From Sinotaia quadrata (Eukaryota > Mollusca > Gastropoda > Architaenioglossa > Viviparidae): DNA of 64,000 nucleotides. Under the pieces are notes generated by a model. It did not search any database. It was given only the letters and a program-made list of their open reading frames with translations, and was not told the origin of the DNA. The stretch lies in the NCBI GenBank assembly GCA_028829895.1, contig CM054178.1, forward strand, positions 100,306,058 to 100,370,057. The letters are read 5' to 3'. Below are positions 1 through 10,445 of the stretch, in pieces (the first letter of the stretch is position 1; every line of letters begins with the position of its first letter). The translations under genes and the position numbers were made by a program.

Positions 1-600
1 ACCTATTGTAGGTGGCTTAGACAAAAAAAATATGGCAAGTCATTTATTTCAAGTGTATAGTTGATTTCGGTTGCTAATACATAAAGAATATATGGTAAGA
101 CAGTCAATTCAAGTGCATAGTACATATAGTAATACAGTGTTTTCAAGTGTACAGTTGATTTAGGTGGCATAGACACAAAGAAAATATAGTAATACAGTCT
201 TTTCAAGTGATTAACTTTAGGTGATTACACTTAAAGAACATATGGTAAGACGGTCATTTCAAGTGTATAGTTGCTTAATGTGACATACAATAAAGCATGT
301 GGCAAGAAATTCACTTCAAAAATGCAGTTGCTTAAAGCGTCTTAGACAAAAGAAACTTATGGTAAGACTGTCATTTTCAAATATATAATCGCTTAAAGTG
401 GCTTAGACAAAAAGAACGTACGATAAGACTGTCATTGTCAAATACATGTATATATATAATCGCTTAAAGTGGCTTAGACATAAAATGGTCGAATGAGTTG
501 GTTTAGAAGAAAAAACAGTTACTTCAATAAATGGTTGAAAGAGATTGTTTAGAATAAAAGAACATATTGCAATGCATTCACTCCAAGTAAATCGCTGCTT
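1..600. repeat. Degenerate ~60-bp minisatellite
   Basis: About eight to ten diverged units, each containing a core like 'ttcaagtgtatagttg' followed by 'ggtggcttagacaaaaag' and 'atggtaagac'. The core recurs near 48, 108, 143, 202, 258, 315, 373 and 438. Units decay after about 480 and are barely recognisable by 600. The array may start before the window. No coding potential is visible. Confidence 0.8.
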
Positions 601-1059
601 AAGGCATTCCTTTCAATTAATTGTTAATCCACAGTGACACAGACCAAAGAGACAAGATTCAAGAAGATATTGGTTAAAACAAACTTAATACGTTGCAAGA
701 TTTTCAATGTTAGTGCTCAAAAATTGAATATGAAGGCCAGACCATACTAGACAAAGGAAATATATTACAAATAGATAGAAGTAAATGATGAGCAAAGAGC
801 TTGATCTATATCTGTAATATTAGGTTCTGCCGATGTGGATAGAATATGTTTATATATATAAAATAATGGTGATCTGTTATTGGGCGTTCTACCTGTAAAA
901 CAAAGGGAAAATATTTAGCAAAGAAGTTATATGAAGGAGTCTGTTAAACAATGATTTACTTAAAGCCCCATTAAAATTATTTTGCAAACCAAACAGAGAG
1001 ATGTATTAAATAGAAATTTGTAATGCAGAGTTATTCTTTCGGACCGTATTAAAATTGTG
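601..1059. other. A+T-rich DNA without recognisable features
   Basis: No convincing reading frame, RNA gene or repeat was recognised. A few words resemble the neighbouring arrays, so part may be eroded satellite. Confidence 0.5.
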
Positions 1060-1064
1060 TACTG

Positions 1065-1500
1065 GCTTGATGATGTAGTAGAAGTGTCTTACCATTATGG
1101 ATGTATTACAAATATTTATTGGTTGGATCTACTTAGTATGTATGTGTCTTACAACTCCATTATGGACGTATTACAAATATTTATTGTTGGACCTAGTTAG
1201 TATATATGTGTCTCACAACTCCATTATGGACTATATATAATATATATATATGATATTTGTATTACAAATATTTATTGTTGGACCTAGTTAGTATGTATGT
1301 GTCTTACAACTCCATTAAGGACTATATATATAATATATGTGATATTTGTATTACAAATATTTATTATTGGACCTAGTTAGTATATATGTGTCTTACAACT
1401 CCATTATTTTTGTATTACAAATATTTATTGTTGGACCTAGTTAGTATATAATTATATATGTCTTACAATTCCATTATGGACGTATTACAAATATGTATTG
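1065..1500. repeat. Tandem array, 'ttattgttggacctagttag' family
   Basis: Six or so units of 62 bp or more share 'attacaaatatttattgttg', 'gacctagttagtatatatgt' and 'gtcttacaactccattatgg'. Unit length varies because some units carry extra runs such as 'ctatatataatatatatata', so this is an irregular minisatellite with internal TA expansions. Confidence 0.85.
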
Positions 1501-1654
1501 GTTGGATATAGAAGATATGTGTTACAACTTTCCATTTTTGATAGATTACAAATTCTTATTTGTTAATTTTTTGTTTGTTTGGCCATACTATAAAATTGTG
1601 TTTGTGTGCATTGGACTTAAAAGATATGTGATATACAAAATCCTCTCATGGACA

Positions 1655-1870
1655 CACGACAAGTATTTTGCAAAGAATTTGTTTTATAGATTTAAAATTA
1701 TGACAAACATTTTGCAATGAATTTGTTTCATAGGTAACTATGTTGCAAAGAATTTGTTTCATAGATTTAAAAGCATGACAAATATTTCACAAAAGACTTG
1801 TTTCATAGATTTAAAAGTATGACAAATAGTTTGCAAAGAACTTGTTTCTAAGATTTAAGAGTAAATGTTT
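1655..1870. repeat. ~45-bp minisatellite
   Basis: Four to five units share 'ttgcaaagaatttgtttcat', 'agatttaaaagtatgacaaa'. They are moderately diverged and follow the previous array closely, but the unit sequence is different. Confidence 0.8.
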
Positions 1871-1998
1871 CATACGTTCAATTAAGGATAGATTACACAT
1901 ATTTTAAAAAGATATTATTTAATATTTAAAATACAGTCGATTAATAAATGTTGCACATATGTGTTATACAACGTTCTACATAAGGACATACTACTTAC

Positions 1999-2265
1999 TC
2001 ATGTTTTTAAAATAACATATTTACTACATTTGACAGACAGCTGGTTTAGTAAATGTTTTTAAAAGAGCACATTTACTACATTTGACAGACAGCTGGTTTA
2101 CTAAATGTTTTTAAAAGAGCACATTTACTACATTTGACAGACAGCTGGTTTAGTAAATGTTTTTAAAAGAGCACATTTACTACATTTGACAGACAGCTGG
2201 TTTACTAAATGTTTTTAAAAGAGCACATCTAACACATTTGACAGAAAGATGATTTAATAAATCTA
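1999..2265. repeat. 52-bp minisatellite with alternating units
   Basis: Five units start near 1999, 2051, 2103, 2155 and 2207 and contain 'aaatgtttttaaaagagcac', 'atttactacatttgacagac' and 'agctggttta'. The unit ends alternate between 'tttagt' and 'tttact', giving a 104-bp higher-order period. The last unit is diverged. Confidence 0.9.
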
Positions 2266-2899
2266 ATATATGTGTGTTATACAAAGTACTACATAAGGAT
2301 GCATTATAAATACTTTGCAAAAACCTTAATTATTACATATTACTGAACATTGCTCTAGTAATAGATAAGATTGGAATTATTTTGTAAAGTATGGGTTTAA
2401 TGGACATCGCTAATTGTACGCCCTACTTCTATAAAATTATAAATATTTTTTCTAGAATGATTTAATGGAAATTTTGTATACTAACTTTTCTACTGGTGGG
2501 AAAGTATTGTTTTGTCAAGAATTTATATAGTGGCTCTACTTATAATAAATTGGAATTAATTTGTAAAGAGGTGATTTAATGGATTCCTTTTTGACAAAGT
2601 TATATTTATGGTGAGAATAAAAATATTTTTCTAAAAGCTTATTTCGTGGATATTTGAAAATACAACGTTGAATTTATGAAGAGATCAATCAGCTAAGAAT
2701 AAGACTTGAATGCTCTAGTTAACAGTTAAATAGTATGCGCGCGCAAACACACAAACTTACACACACATAAACCAATAAATAAAATAATTCCATTTCATTT
2801 TATAGATATTCTCACACTTTCTTTTAGATAAAGGCAATAATTTCGAAAATAATTTTGTTAATATACATTTTTCCATGTTTCAGTAGTGGAGAAGTAATT
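2266..2899. other. A+T-rich DNA, possible eroded repeats
   Basis: Words such as 'ttggaattaatttgtaaag' and 'gatttaatgga' recur between about 2369 and 2585, suggesting a very diverged tandem repeat. No gene was recognised. Confidence 0.4.
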
Positions 2900-2992
2900 G
2901 TGTGTTCGTTTGTGTGTGTATGTGTGTGTGTGTACACGCGTGTGTGTATGTGTGCGTGCGTTCGTGTGTGTGTGTGTGCGTGCATGTGTGTT
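2900..2992. repeat. Imperfect (GT)n microsatellite
   Basis: A GT-rich tract interrupted by cg, tac and tat steps. The Cys/Val-rich reading frame through it is an artefact of the repeat. Confidence 0.9.
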
Positions 2993-3375
2993 GTATATTA
3001 CTAATAACTCATTTGCCGACTATATATTCCTTTTTTTCTCACAACATGCAGACTGTTACCGAACACAGCGATAGAGCAAAACAGCAAACGCTTTGCTTTA
3101 CCATTGCGAAAATGAGATACAGATGGAAGAGGCTGCTTTAAAATGCAACACGGCCAATAACCACAATTTGACAACCAACAGCGCGCGACAGGCTGGACGT
3201 GAAATCCAGTCCGGTCTCACATTCACTAATGTCACCGTGTACTGAGATTAAAAAAAATAAATAAATAAAAATCTTATATTCAACCAACGTTGCAAGCATC
3301 GAGGTAAAAGCATTTTGTGGAAAATATAAATTTAATATATACTTAGTTATAAAAACGAACACGTTTTACTTCTAG

Positions 3376-3376
<1 letters not shown>

Positions 3377-3411
<35 letters not shown>
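3377..3411. repeat. (CA)n microsatellite
   Basis: An uninterrupted run of about 16 CA repeats ending before 'tgtaaaccc'. Confidence 0.95.
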
Positions 3412-3416
<5 letters not shown>

Positions 3417-4262
3417 ACCCATATACCTAACATTACCACCCCAATCGTGCAAAAATGTAGGATAAAATGTAAAAATTGATAGACAGATGCTGTATGTCGA
3501 TATCTATTGATATTCACTTTGCCACCCCACTTTCATCATTCCCTGCCTGACCACCCCCACCCCCCAAACCATGGATATCTTAATATTGGGTCGTGGTGCT
3601 GTATCGTCTTCAGTTCGGCACGCTTAGAAAATGTAAGCATGCGCACATCTCTCTATACCAGGTTGGAGCAGTTGGAGCCACAGTACAGGATTATGTATAA
3701 TTTATGTTTCGTCTTAACTAGTTTATTGATAACACCTGACCTCACGAAATGTATAATCCGCAGGCGACATGTAAGTCATTGATGTTATTTTCTTTACAAT
3801 TAAATCGACAACTGCTTGATATAATGATTAACTAAACTTATGCAAGCAGATGGATGTTATTTAACTTTAAACCTTAATGTATTTTCAAAGGAATCATATG
3901 TCACCACATTAATAAACATTTCAATTTTCGATAATAGTCTTTTGTAACTTATTTCACTCGACCTAAAAGAAAGGATAATAGTGATGACATCTTGGCACCT
4001 TGAGGTATTTCCCTCTTGCACATACACACACCGAGCCCCAACCAAGCCACTGTGACATAATTGGCAGGAATTTAAAATTTTTCATTATTTTCCAAAGCAT
4101 GATATAGTACTCGGTAGTATCGAGAAGCCTTTTTCCCCTCTTGTGACCGTAAATGTGATTTAGCTGCAGGTGCGAGTGGAGTGACTGTGGCACACGGAAC
4201 TAACATCTGTAGTTAAATTCATCTACGCACACATACATCAAACCGGGCTCCGCGTATATTGA
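3412..4262. other. Unique-looking sequence, no gene recognised
   Basis: Moderately G+C-balanced DNA. Short reading frames on both strands show no recognisable family or convincing length. Confidence 0.5.
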
Positions 4263-4273
4263 AACTCGTATAA

Positions 4274-4445
4274 AATATGCTTTAGTCCTGTTCATATCAA
4301 AGTTAAAAGGTGTCTAGACTAATGAATTCATATGCTATAGTCCTGTTCATATCAAATTAAAAAGGTGTCTAGACTAATGAATTCATATGCTATAGTCCTG
4401 TTCATATCAAAGTTAAAAGGTGTCTAGACAAATGAATTCATAAGC
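4274..4445. repeat. 55-bp tandem repeat, three units
   Basis: The word 'agtcctgttcatatcaaa' recurs at 4284, 4339 and 4394. Units include 'aaaggtgtctagactaatg' and are about 95% identical, so the array is young. Confidence 0.95.
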
Positions 4446-4539
4446 ACAAGCATGCATGGTGAGAGACTGAAACTTGTTGACAGACTGGTTAATAGTGAGG
4501 GGAGTTATGCAGACATTTAGATACCGAGAGAGACAATCG

Positions 4540-4574
4540 AATGGATGGATGGATGGACGGACGGACGGACGGAC

Positions 4575-4622
<48 letters not shown>
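4540..4622. repeat. Compound (ATGG)n-(ACGG)n-(ATAG)n microsatellite
   Basis: Three tetranucleotide blocks follow each other, each one substitution from the next. This fits stepwise mutation and expansion within one original tetranucleotide tract. Confidence 0.95.
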
Positions 4623-4623
<1 letters not shown>

Positions 4624-5756
4624 GGAAAGAACATCTAGACTTAGAAATCACTATTCATGAAACAACCTCATTCAATTGAAATGATGCGTTATCCAAAAAC
4701 GGTCTCTCCCTAGAGGAGAAGAAATAAAAATAATAAATCAAGCAATGGAAACTGTAGCCGAGAAGAAAATAAATGTTAACATACGTCATTTCCTTGACAA
4801 CTGGCACAACGTGTGAAAAGGTAATCAACGTCAAGTTCAAGTGTACAGAAACTTTCAAGTGGGTCTTCTGAATGGAAACGCAAAATGAATCACCTGTCCG
4901 TGTAACCAACTGCTTGTCTGATGTGTCTAACTTTGCACTCGTGAGAATTCCAAGGCGGCTAGAAGAATAGTTACCTTAGGAGTTTGGGAAGCAGGAGATC
5001 AGTCACTAATAAAAACCGGCTTAACATGTCCCGTCAGAAAGGTGTAGGTATTAACACTTACTGCGTGGTGTGGGGACACATCTTTCATCAGTATCATATG
5101 GCACAGGCTTCGTTGAAAACTGTGAAGTATTCCTTTAATCTTTAATAAGAAATTTTTTGTCTTCAAAAGAAAAGTATGCCATTATGTCGGGAGTTCAGGG
5201 TGGGTGGGTAATGGGCAGGGTTAAAACAAAGTATACTTTTGCAAAACGTTGCTAAGTCGGCTTCGATTTTGATGTTCACAACTAGCCCAAAAATTACAAA
5301 TTATCTGCTGTAATAATAATGGGAATACACAATTCAGTATGTGTACATTATGGTACATATTTCAACTTTGCAATTTCGTCTCTGTGTGCATATATGATTA
5401 GAAAATATATTTATATTCAAGTACACGCATTGCATTAGTAACCTAAACTCAGAAAGTTCATTCTGTCTTTACCGGTGTATCCCACATGCTCTAACATTAT
5501 CTAAATGATCCATCTTTTTATAATGCTGCACTAACATTACCTAAAAGTTTGTAACAGGAGTCAAATTATACTTGACCTCCTAACCCGCATTCACTTTAAA
5601 TTCGTTATTTTTGTTTCGTGGCCACAGTTCTTACATAAGAGTGATGTAATCGTCATACTCTGAAGGGAGAGAGAACTCACCCCGTTATGTAATATTCTGG
5701 ACAGTAGATGATTGTAGGTCATACCCATAAACATCACGTGGTTAATAGGTTCGCGC
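4623..5756. other. No gene recognised; one stray unit of the 40-bp satellite
   Basis: Mostly unique-looking sequence. At about 5503-5545 lies a single unit ('atccatctttttataatgct', then 'gcactaacattacct') that matches the 40-bp satellite found at 8.89 kb and 11.85 kb. Confidence 0.6.
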
Positions 5757-5815
5757 CTTACTTGCTTGCTAATGTAGGGGGCGCTTTCGGCTTTCGCCGC
5801 TTTCGCGCCTTAGAT
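5757..5815 (+). repeat. Shared GC-rich motif, 'tgtagggggcgctttcggc'
   Basis: The stretch 'cttgcttgctaatgtagggg' followed by 'gcgctttcggctttcgccgc' is repeated on the opposite strand at 32588-32625. The core recurs at about 34297 (diverged) and 37382. It stands out as CpG-rich in A+T-rich surroundings. It is likely part of a dispersed element whose limits I could not define. Confidence 0.6.
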
Positions 5816-5878
5816 TCACACGACTCTTGATATACCGCATGCCGCAGCCAATGCGTTATCACCAACACACCATCACTC

Positions 5879-6634
5879 CACTCCATCCATCGGACCGCCG
5901 GGAGGAGAGTCATGTCAAAGCGCCACACCAGACAAGCCAGCACCAAACCTCAGCCCTTTTCAGGGCTGGCAAAAACGCCACTACTGCCCACTCCACCAAG
6001 TGACATTTTACGCGATTCTGAGCCAGTCACAGAAGATGCGGACGGCCCTTTCTGTTTCACAAACGAGCGCATAGCCCAGCTGAGACAAATACAGCAAAAG
6101 AGGCTTGAAGAGGTGCAAACATTAAGAAGTACACAAGGAGAAGACTGGACAAAATACTGCTGTGAAATCAGCTTACCAAACGAAAATGGGGTCATACGAA
6201 AAGTTATTCCCTTCACCTTCACACTATAAACTGAAAACAAACTCAAAAATGCGTTTACTAATTTGCTGTTGACCCTCTTCGACACAAAAACGGAAGATGA
6301 ACTTACCACTAGACAACAAGCCATCTTAACCGCAATTGGTCTCCACAAGTTTTTAAACAAGCACCTGACAAGACAACCGGATAAAACTACATCAACAGAC
6401 TGTGAAACACAGACAGAAATCATCTGGAAACTGCCGCTGACAACAAAAAAACGCTCTACACAGACGGACAAAGAAGAAACAAGACGGGCTTTTTCCCAAA
6501 CCCCGACCACCACCATGGAAAACAAGAAGACCCAAACTTCCACCACCACTTCAGGAAGCAAGAAGACAAACTGCGAACGACGTCGACGACAACAAACCAA
6601 AAAAAACACAAGGAAACAGACAAGCAAAAAATGA
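5879..6634 (+). pseudogene. Broken Thr/Lys-rich TQT-motif coding sequence, copy 1
   Basis: An ATG at 5912 opens a frame that reads to a TAA at 6227. The same frame then continues to a stop at 6632, about 240 codons in all. In the second copy near 29158 the corresponding codon is GAA, so the TAA looks like a single nonsense change. The N-terminal half has Pro-rich segments and a charged helical stretch (near residues 50-70). The C-terminal half is Thr/Lys/Gln-rich and carries repeated TQT motifs (ETQTE, STQTD, KTQTS), which resemble the core motif bound by the dynein light chain LC8. Homology to copy 2 begins near 5879 and is close until about 6480, then weak. I do not recognise the protein family; a mobile-element accessory or ORF1-like protein is possible. 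It is unlikely to be functional as it stands. Confidence 0.6.
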
Positions 6635-6855
6635 AGACAGACAAAAAGGAAAGGAGCACTAAATCAGCTGACCCTTCTAAAGAAGACAGACAAACGGAAC
6701 TCGCAGTGGCCATCGCCGAACTAACTAACACACAAGTGGCTCCTGCACTCTCATCACTACTAGAGACACCACCAAGGGCCGCTACAACAACCACACCGAC
6801 CACGATGACAACAGACCAAAGCAACCACACAGAACAAAGCCGCAAACCAAAATGA
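6631..6855 (+). CDS. Small Thr-rich reading frame overlapping copy 1 by ATGA
   Basis: A 74-codon frame whose ATG overlaps the TGA stop of the preceding frame (ATGA). Composition is similar to the upstream frame (Lys, Thr, Ser, Pro), so it may be the continuation of one original protein after a frameshift rather than a separate gene. No family was recognised. Independent coding status is doubtful. Confidence 0.25.
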   Translation: MKTDKKERSTKSADPSKEDRQTELAVAIAELTNTQVAPALSSLLETPPRAATTTTPTTMTTDQSNHTEQSRKPK

Positions 6856-7302
6856 GGGCGCCCACCACAACAGCCACCGCCGACAACATCAACAACAATG
6901 GCAAAGGTGCAGTGTGCATCAGTACATGCAGTGGGGTTTTTACAACCACCCCATTGCAGACATGATCCAACTCATACTAGACCATCTATTACTGGCCACC
7001 AACACACATCTATACACAACCCTATGGACGCCGGGGACAACAACATCAGAGCCGACAACAACAACAGCGCCCAAACCACTAAGCAGAAATGGGGGGTGAA
7101 CATCCCGGGTGCATATACACGCTGAGTACAGACTTGGTGTGTTTCTAGCCTGGGCTCTGTAAACACACACACACACACACACACACACCGCCACCACAAC
7201 AACAATGGCGACTTAGTCAACGGACCTCTGGATTAGAGCCTTCTTCCACCATCCACACACGCCAACATGCAGTACAGTGATCAACACCAAGACACGCACT
7301 GA
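6856..7302. other. CAA/ACA-rich low-complexity DNA with a CA tract
   Basis: ACA-, CAA- and CCA-rich sequence continuing the composition of copy 1. It includes a (CA)n run at about 7164-7189. It is probably an eroded extension of the same element. Reading frames here are short and compositionally driven. Confidence 0.45.
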
Positions 7303-7509
7303 CTAACACACAACTACTCCACACACAACCACCACCACCCACCCTCTCCGGAAACAAGTGAGGAGAGGAAGTTTTCTCCAAAGAGACCCTCCAAAGCTGA
7401 GAATATCTCTGATAAAAGGCTTACTGCATCCTCTGGAGAAAAGTCAGCGAAAAAAAAAAGCCAATGCATTATTAAGAAGGGAACCGACGGATCTATTGCA
7501 AGTGTCTAG
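7303..7509 (+). pseudogene. Possible C-terminal coding remnant downstream of copy 1
   Basis: From a stop at 7300 a frame stays open to a TAG at about 7507. It has a Ser/Lys-rich, gene-like composition (segments such as ERKFSPKRPSKAEN and SSGEKSAKKKS). It may belong to the same broken protein as the upstream frames. This is inference from composition and position only; no family was recognised. Confidence 0.25.
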
Positions 7510-7559
7510 TCATCTGAGATATTGCCTTGAATCACCAGGCCCGCTGTTGAATCAGTAAA

Positions 7560-8887
7560 GTTGTTATTGAGCAAGGTAACACATCAATTTCCTTAAATAC
7601 TATTGTATTTTATTTAAGATGTGATTATGTTGAATTTACATGCCTATTATTGTTAAATTGAATTATTGCAAACTTTCTAAACACGTGGTTGAATAACATT
7701 GTGACTAAGTTCGAATATTGCATTCTCTAAATTAATTGTCAAATTGTAAGACGATAATTTATAAACTAAAATAACTGAATTGTTATGGTGTGGTGGCACA
7801 ACATTTGTGCACGTTCATTTGTAAATCTATTGTAACAATTTTAAATTCATTTGCGTGTATAATATTATTAAAATTGTAACGCGTATATACGTGATTTTAA
7901 ATTATATTTGATTTCTTCTATTTCAATTTTCATTTGTAAAGTATAATGTTTTTGAAATATTTCTAAGCTTTTGCATACGTTAATTGAAACATGCATGAGC
8001 ATGACCGCAACTGTGTTTTTATTATATATTAAATTATTAAATGTAAAGATACTAAAATGGTCGAGGAATAACTATGATATTGGTAACACCATGTGCTAAG
8101 ATTGTGAATCGATAAGAACTATCGCTCATAGGAACTCATTTATTTCCAGAGTGGGTCTACATCTTTGTCGATGAGTTTTTGTTCATGTTGACATTTCCTA
8201 TGTCTATGTTGACGTTTCTATGATTTGCGTCTTACGTTTACACATTACGTAGATGCTTCTTGTCATTTTGACTGCTTGTCACTTGGCAAGTGTTCTAAGC
8301 AACTTCGTGCCCATTTTGCTCAACCTGTTGACTTGATCGTGAGTGAGTTTGGACAACTCAGACAAGGGGTAATGATGTGCGAAGTGTTGAACAGAAACTG
8401 ACAGATCACGTCTCCTGTAACCGACTAGGACAGTTGGGGATTCAGTGTGCATCGTTTCATCGCAATAAGGATGACCAGCTAAGTACCAGAGTCTGGTAAA
8501 CTTGAACTGTATATGGAACATTTGCAATCTCGAATATCGAATAATTATCATAGTATATGAGACCTAGTATCATTGTGAATCTCCAAATACTTTGTTATTT
8601 GTTTATCAATTATTTTAGTTGACTATTTATGCAAGATTGACCAAAAGAGCTGGGGGGTAGCAATAGAGTCGTGAAAGGAAGATTGAATGCATAATTAGTT
8701 ATAATTGATTAAACATTTCCCAATTTGTGCTTTGTACACCAGTTTGCCTGTCTGTAAAATTTGTTGGCTTTAACTAAGAGCATTTAAATTTTATTGAGAC
8801 TGAAGGGTAATTTGGAGGGTATCCAGTCTGTTGTCAGAATAAGGTGGGATAATTCTGAAGCAGGGTCTTAAAATAAATGCTGGAATG
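7560..8887. other. A+T-rich DNA, no gene recognised
   Basis: No repeats or coding signals of note. A 90-codon minus-strand frame (8279-8551) has no recognisable motif and is not called. Confidence 0.5.
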
Positions 8888-9310
8888 TAACAATGTTCCA
8901 TCTTTTTATAATGCTGCACTAACTTTACCTAAATGTTCCATCTTTTTATAATGCTGCACTAACATTACCTAAATGTTCCATCTTTTTATAATGATGCACT
9001 AACCTTACCTAAAGTTTCCATCTTTTCATAAAGCTTTACTAATATTACTGAAATGTTCCATCTTTGCACAGTGCTATGGAGTGATTGTTACCTATCTTGA
9101 CAGCATCAGCATGCCTTCAGTGTGACTCATCTTCGCACAATCCAATGAAGGTTTGTCACTTACCTTGCCTATGCGAACATGTGTTAGACATCATTGCATT
9201 TTGCAATGGAGGAATGTTTCTCACTTTATGCGCACTAATATAAACTTGGTGTTTCAAATTTGCATAATGCTGCACTAACATAACTTAAATGTTACATCTT
9301 TGCATAATGC
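8888..9310. repeat. 40-bp satellite S1, left part
   Basis: Clear units 'aatgttccatctttttataa' plus 'tgctgcactaacattacct' repeat every 40 bp from about 8890 to 9070, then decay but remain visible up to 'gcataatgctgtact' at 9301-9314. The same family resumes at 11.85 kb, beyond the LINE. Confidence 0.9.
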
Positions 9311-9312
9311 TG

Positions 9313-9350
9313 TACTCTCTCTTTCTCTCTCTTTCTCCCTCTCTCCATAG
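9313..9350 (-). repeat. (CTCTCTTT)n-like tail of the RTE-like LINE
   Basis: A CT-rich run on the plus strand immediately follows the inferred 3' end of the minus-strand LINE and abuts satellite S1. Short simple-repeat 3' tails are known for RTE-clade elements, so this marks the insertion's 3' boundary. Confidence 0.65.
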
Positions 9351-9500
9351 TCTTGTCGACTGTTGGGTCACCACTGATGACCTGACAACCAATTTCCTCC
9401 ATTCCATTCTGTTCACTGCTAATCTTACCATATTGCTCAGTTTCAGTCCTGTCCTCTCTGAGATGTTATCCTCCTATCTTTTCCTCTGTCTTCCTCTCAT

Positions 9501-9692
9501 TCACCCTCCTTGCACAGTACTTTGCATGATTGTCTTGGCAAGCCCTGTTGATCGTGTGACATGCCCATACCAATTTATTTTGAGATTTTTTTTCAAAATG
9601 GCCAATAGCTCTTCATAGGACCCAATGGCTTGCTTAATTTTGTTTCCCATTTCCTCATTCGTGACATATTCTCTATATGAAGTGCCTAGCAA
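9501..9692 (-). pseudogene. C-terminal fragment of the RTE-like LINE
   Basis: Contains YVTNEE and INWYGHVTRS followed by GLAKTIMQ, the conserved C-terminal part of RTE-like proteins. Stops lie on both sides; the remaining C-terminus is readable with stops down to about 9345. Confidence 0.8.
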
Positions 9693-9759
9693 CCTTCAAA
9701 AGCATTTTATTTCAGTAGCTTGTATCCTCCTTTCGAGATCCAGTGTGAGGGTCCATGAT

Positions 9760-10014
9760 TCACAGGCATATAAAAACACAGATACAACCAAAGAGCACAT
9801 CAGTCTGATCTTTGAGCTGAATGTTTCTGTCTTTCCAAACTGTCTTCAGCCTTGCCATTGCTGTTATTGTCATGGCAATCCTGGACAATATTTCAGGTTT
9901 TGATCCCTCGCCTGTCACAATGGTTCCTAAGTACTTGAATTTATTAACTATTTCCAATTTCTGATCAACAATCAGGATGTCATTGCTAATGCCACTGGTA
10001 TTGTTGGTCATCAA
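9760..10014 (-). pseudogene. RT thumb-region fragment of the RTE-like LINE
   Basis: An open segment containing FKYLGTIVTGEGSKPEILSR, typical of the region after the FADD motif in RTE-like elements. It overlaps the preceding fragment in another frame, showing a frameshift near 10020. Confidence 0.8.
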
Positions 10015-10445
10015 TTTGGTCTTCTCTGCACTGATTCCACACCAAAAGCAGTAGCTGTCCTGTCCAGTTTTTCCACCAAATGAGCTAGCACCTCCTCATT
10101 TTCTGCAAGGCCATTGATGTCATCAGCAAAGCGTAAGTTCATTATTGTTCTGCCTCCAACACTGACAGTTCCTTCATGGTCTTCCAGAGCAAATGTCATT
10201 ATTTCCTCAAGGAAGATGTTGAAGAGAATAGGCAAAAGTAAGCAGCCTTGTCTGACTCCCACTGTTGTCCTAAACCAATCTCCTATTTGGCTGTTGAAGC
10301 AGACTGCACTGTTGGCCTTGCTGTAAAGGATTTCTATGACTTTGATCAGGTTGGCATTGATGTTGTACAGCTTTATGGCGTACCAAAGGGCTTCAGGCCA
10401 CACCCTGTCGAATGCCTTCTTAAAATCTACAAAGACATGATAAAG
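10011..10445 (-). pseudogene. Reverse transcriptase core fragment of the RTE-like LINE
   Basis: This is the best preserved coding piece of the LINE, about 130 codons open. It spans the palm domain, from just after the FKKAFD motif through GVRQGC to FADD, and then shifts frame near 10030 into the KLMTNNT segment. RNA-templated DNA synthesis would be its family role, but the broken frames upstream and downstream make activity very unlikely. Confidence 0.85.

Noticed and set aside
5950..6845. Minus-strand frames of 225 and 129 codons opposite copy 1
   Set aside because: Val/Ser/Phe/Cys-rich shadows of the ACA/AAG-rich plus strand; copy 2 does not preserve them.
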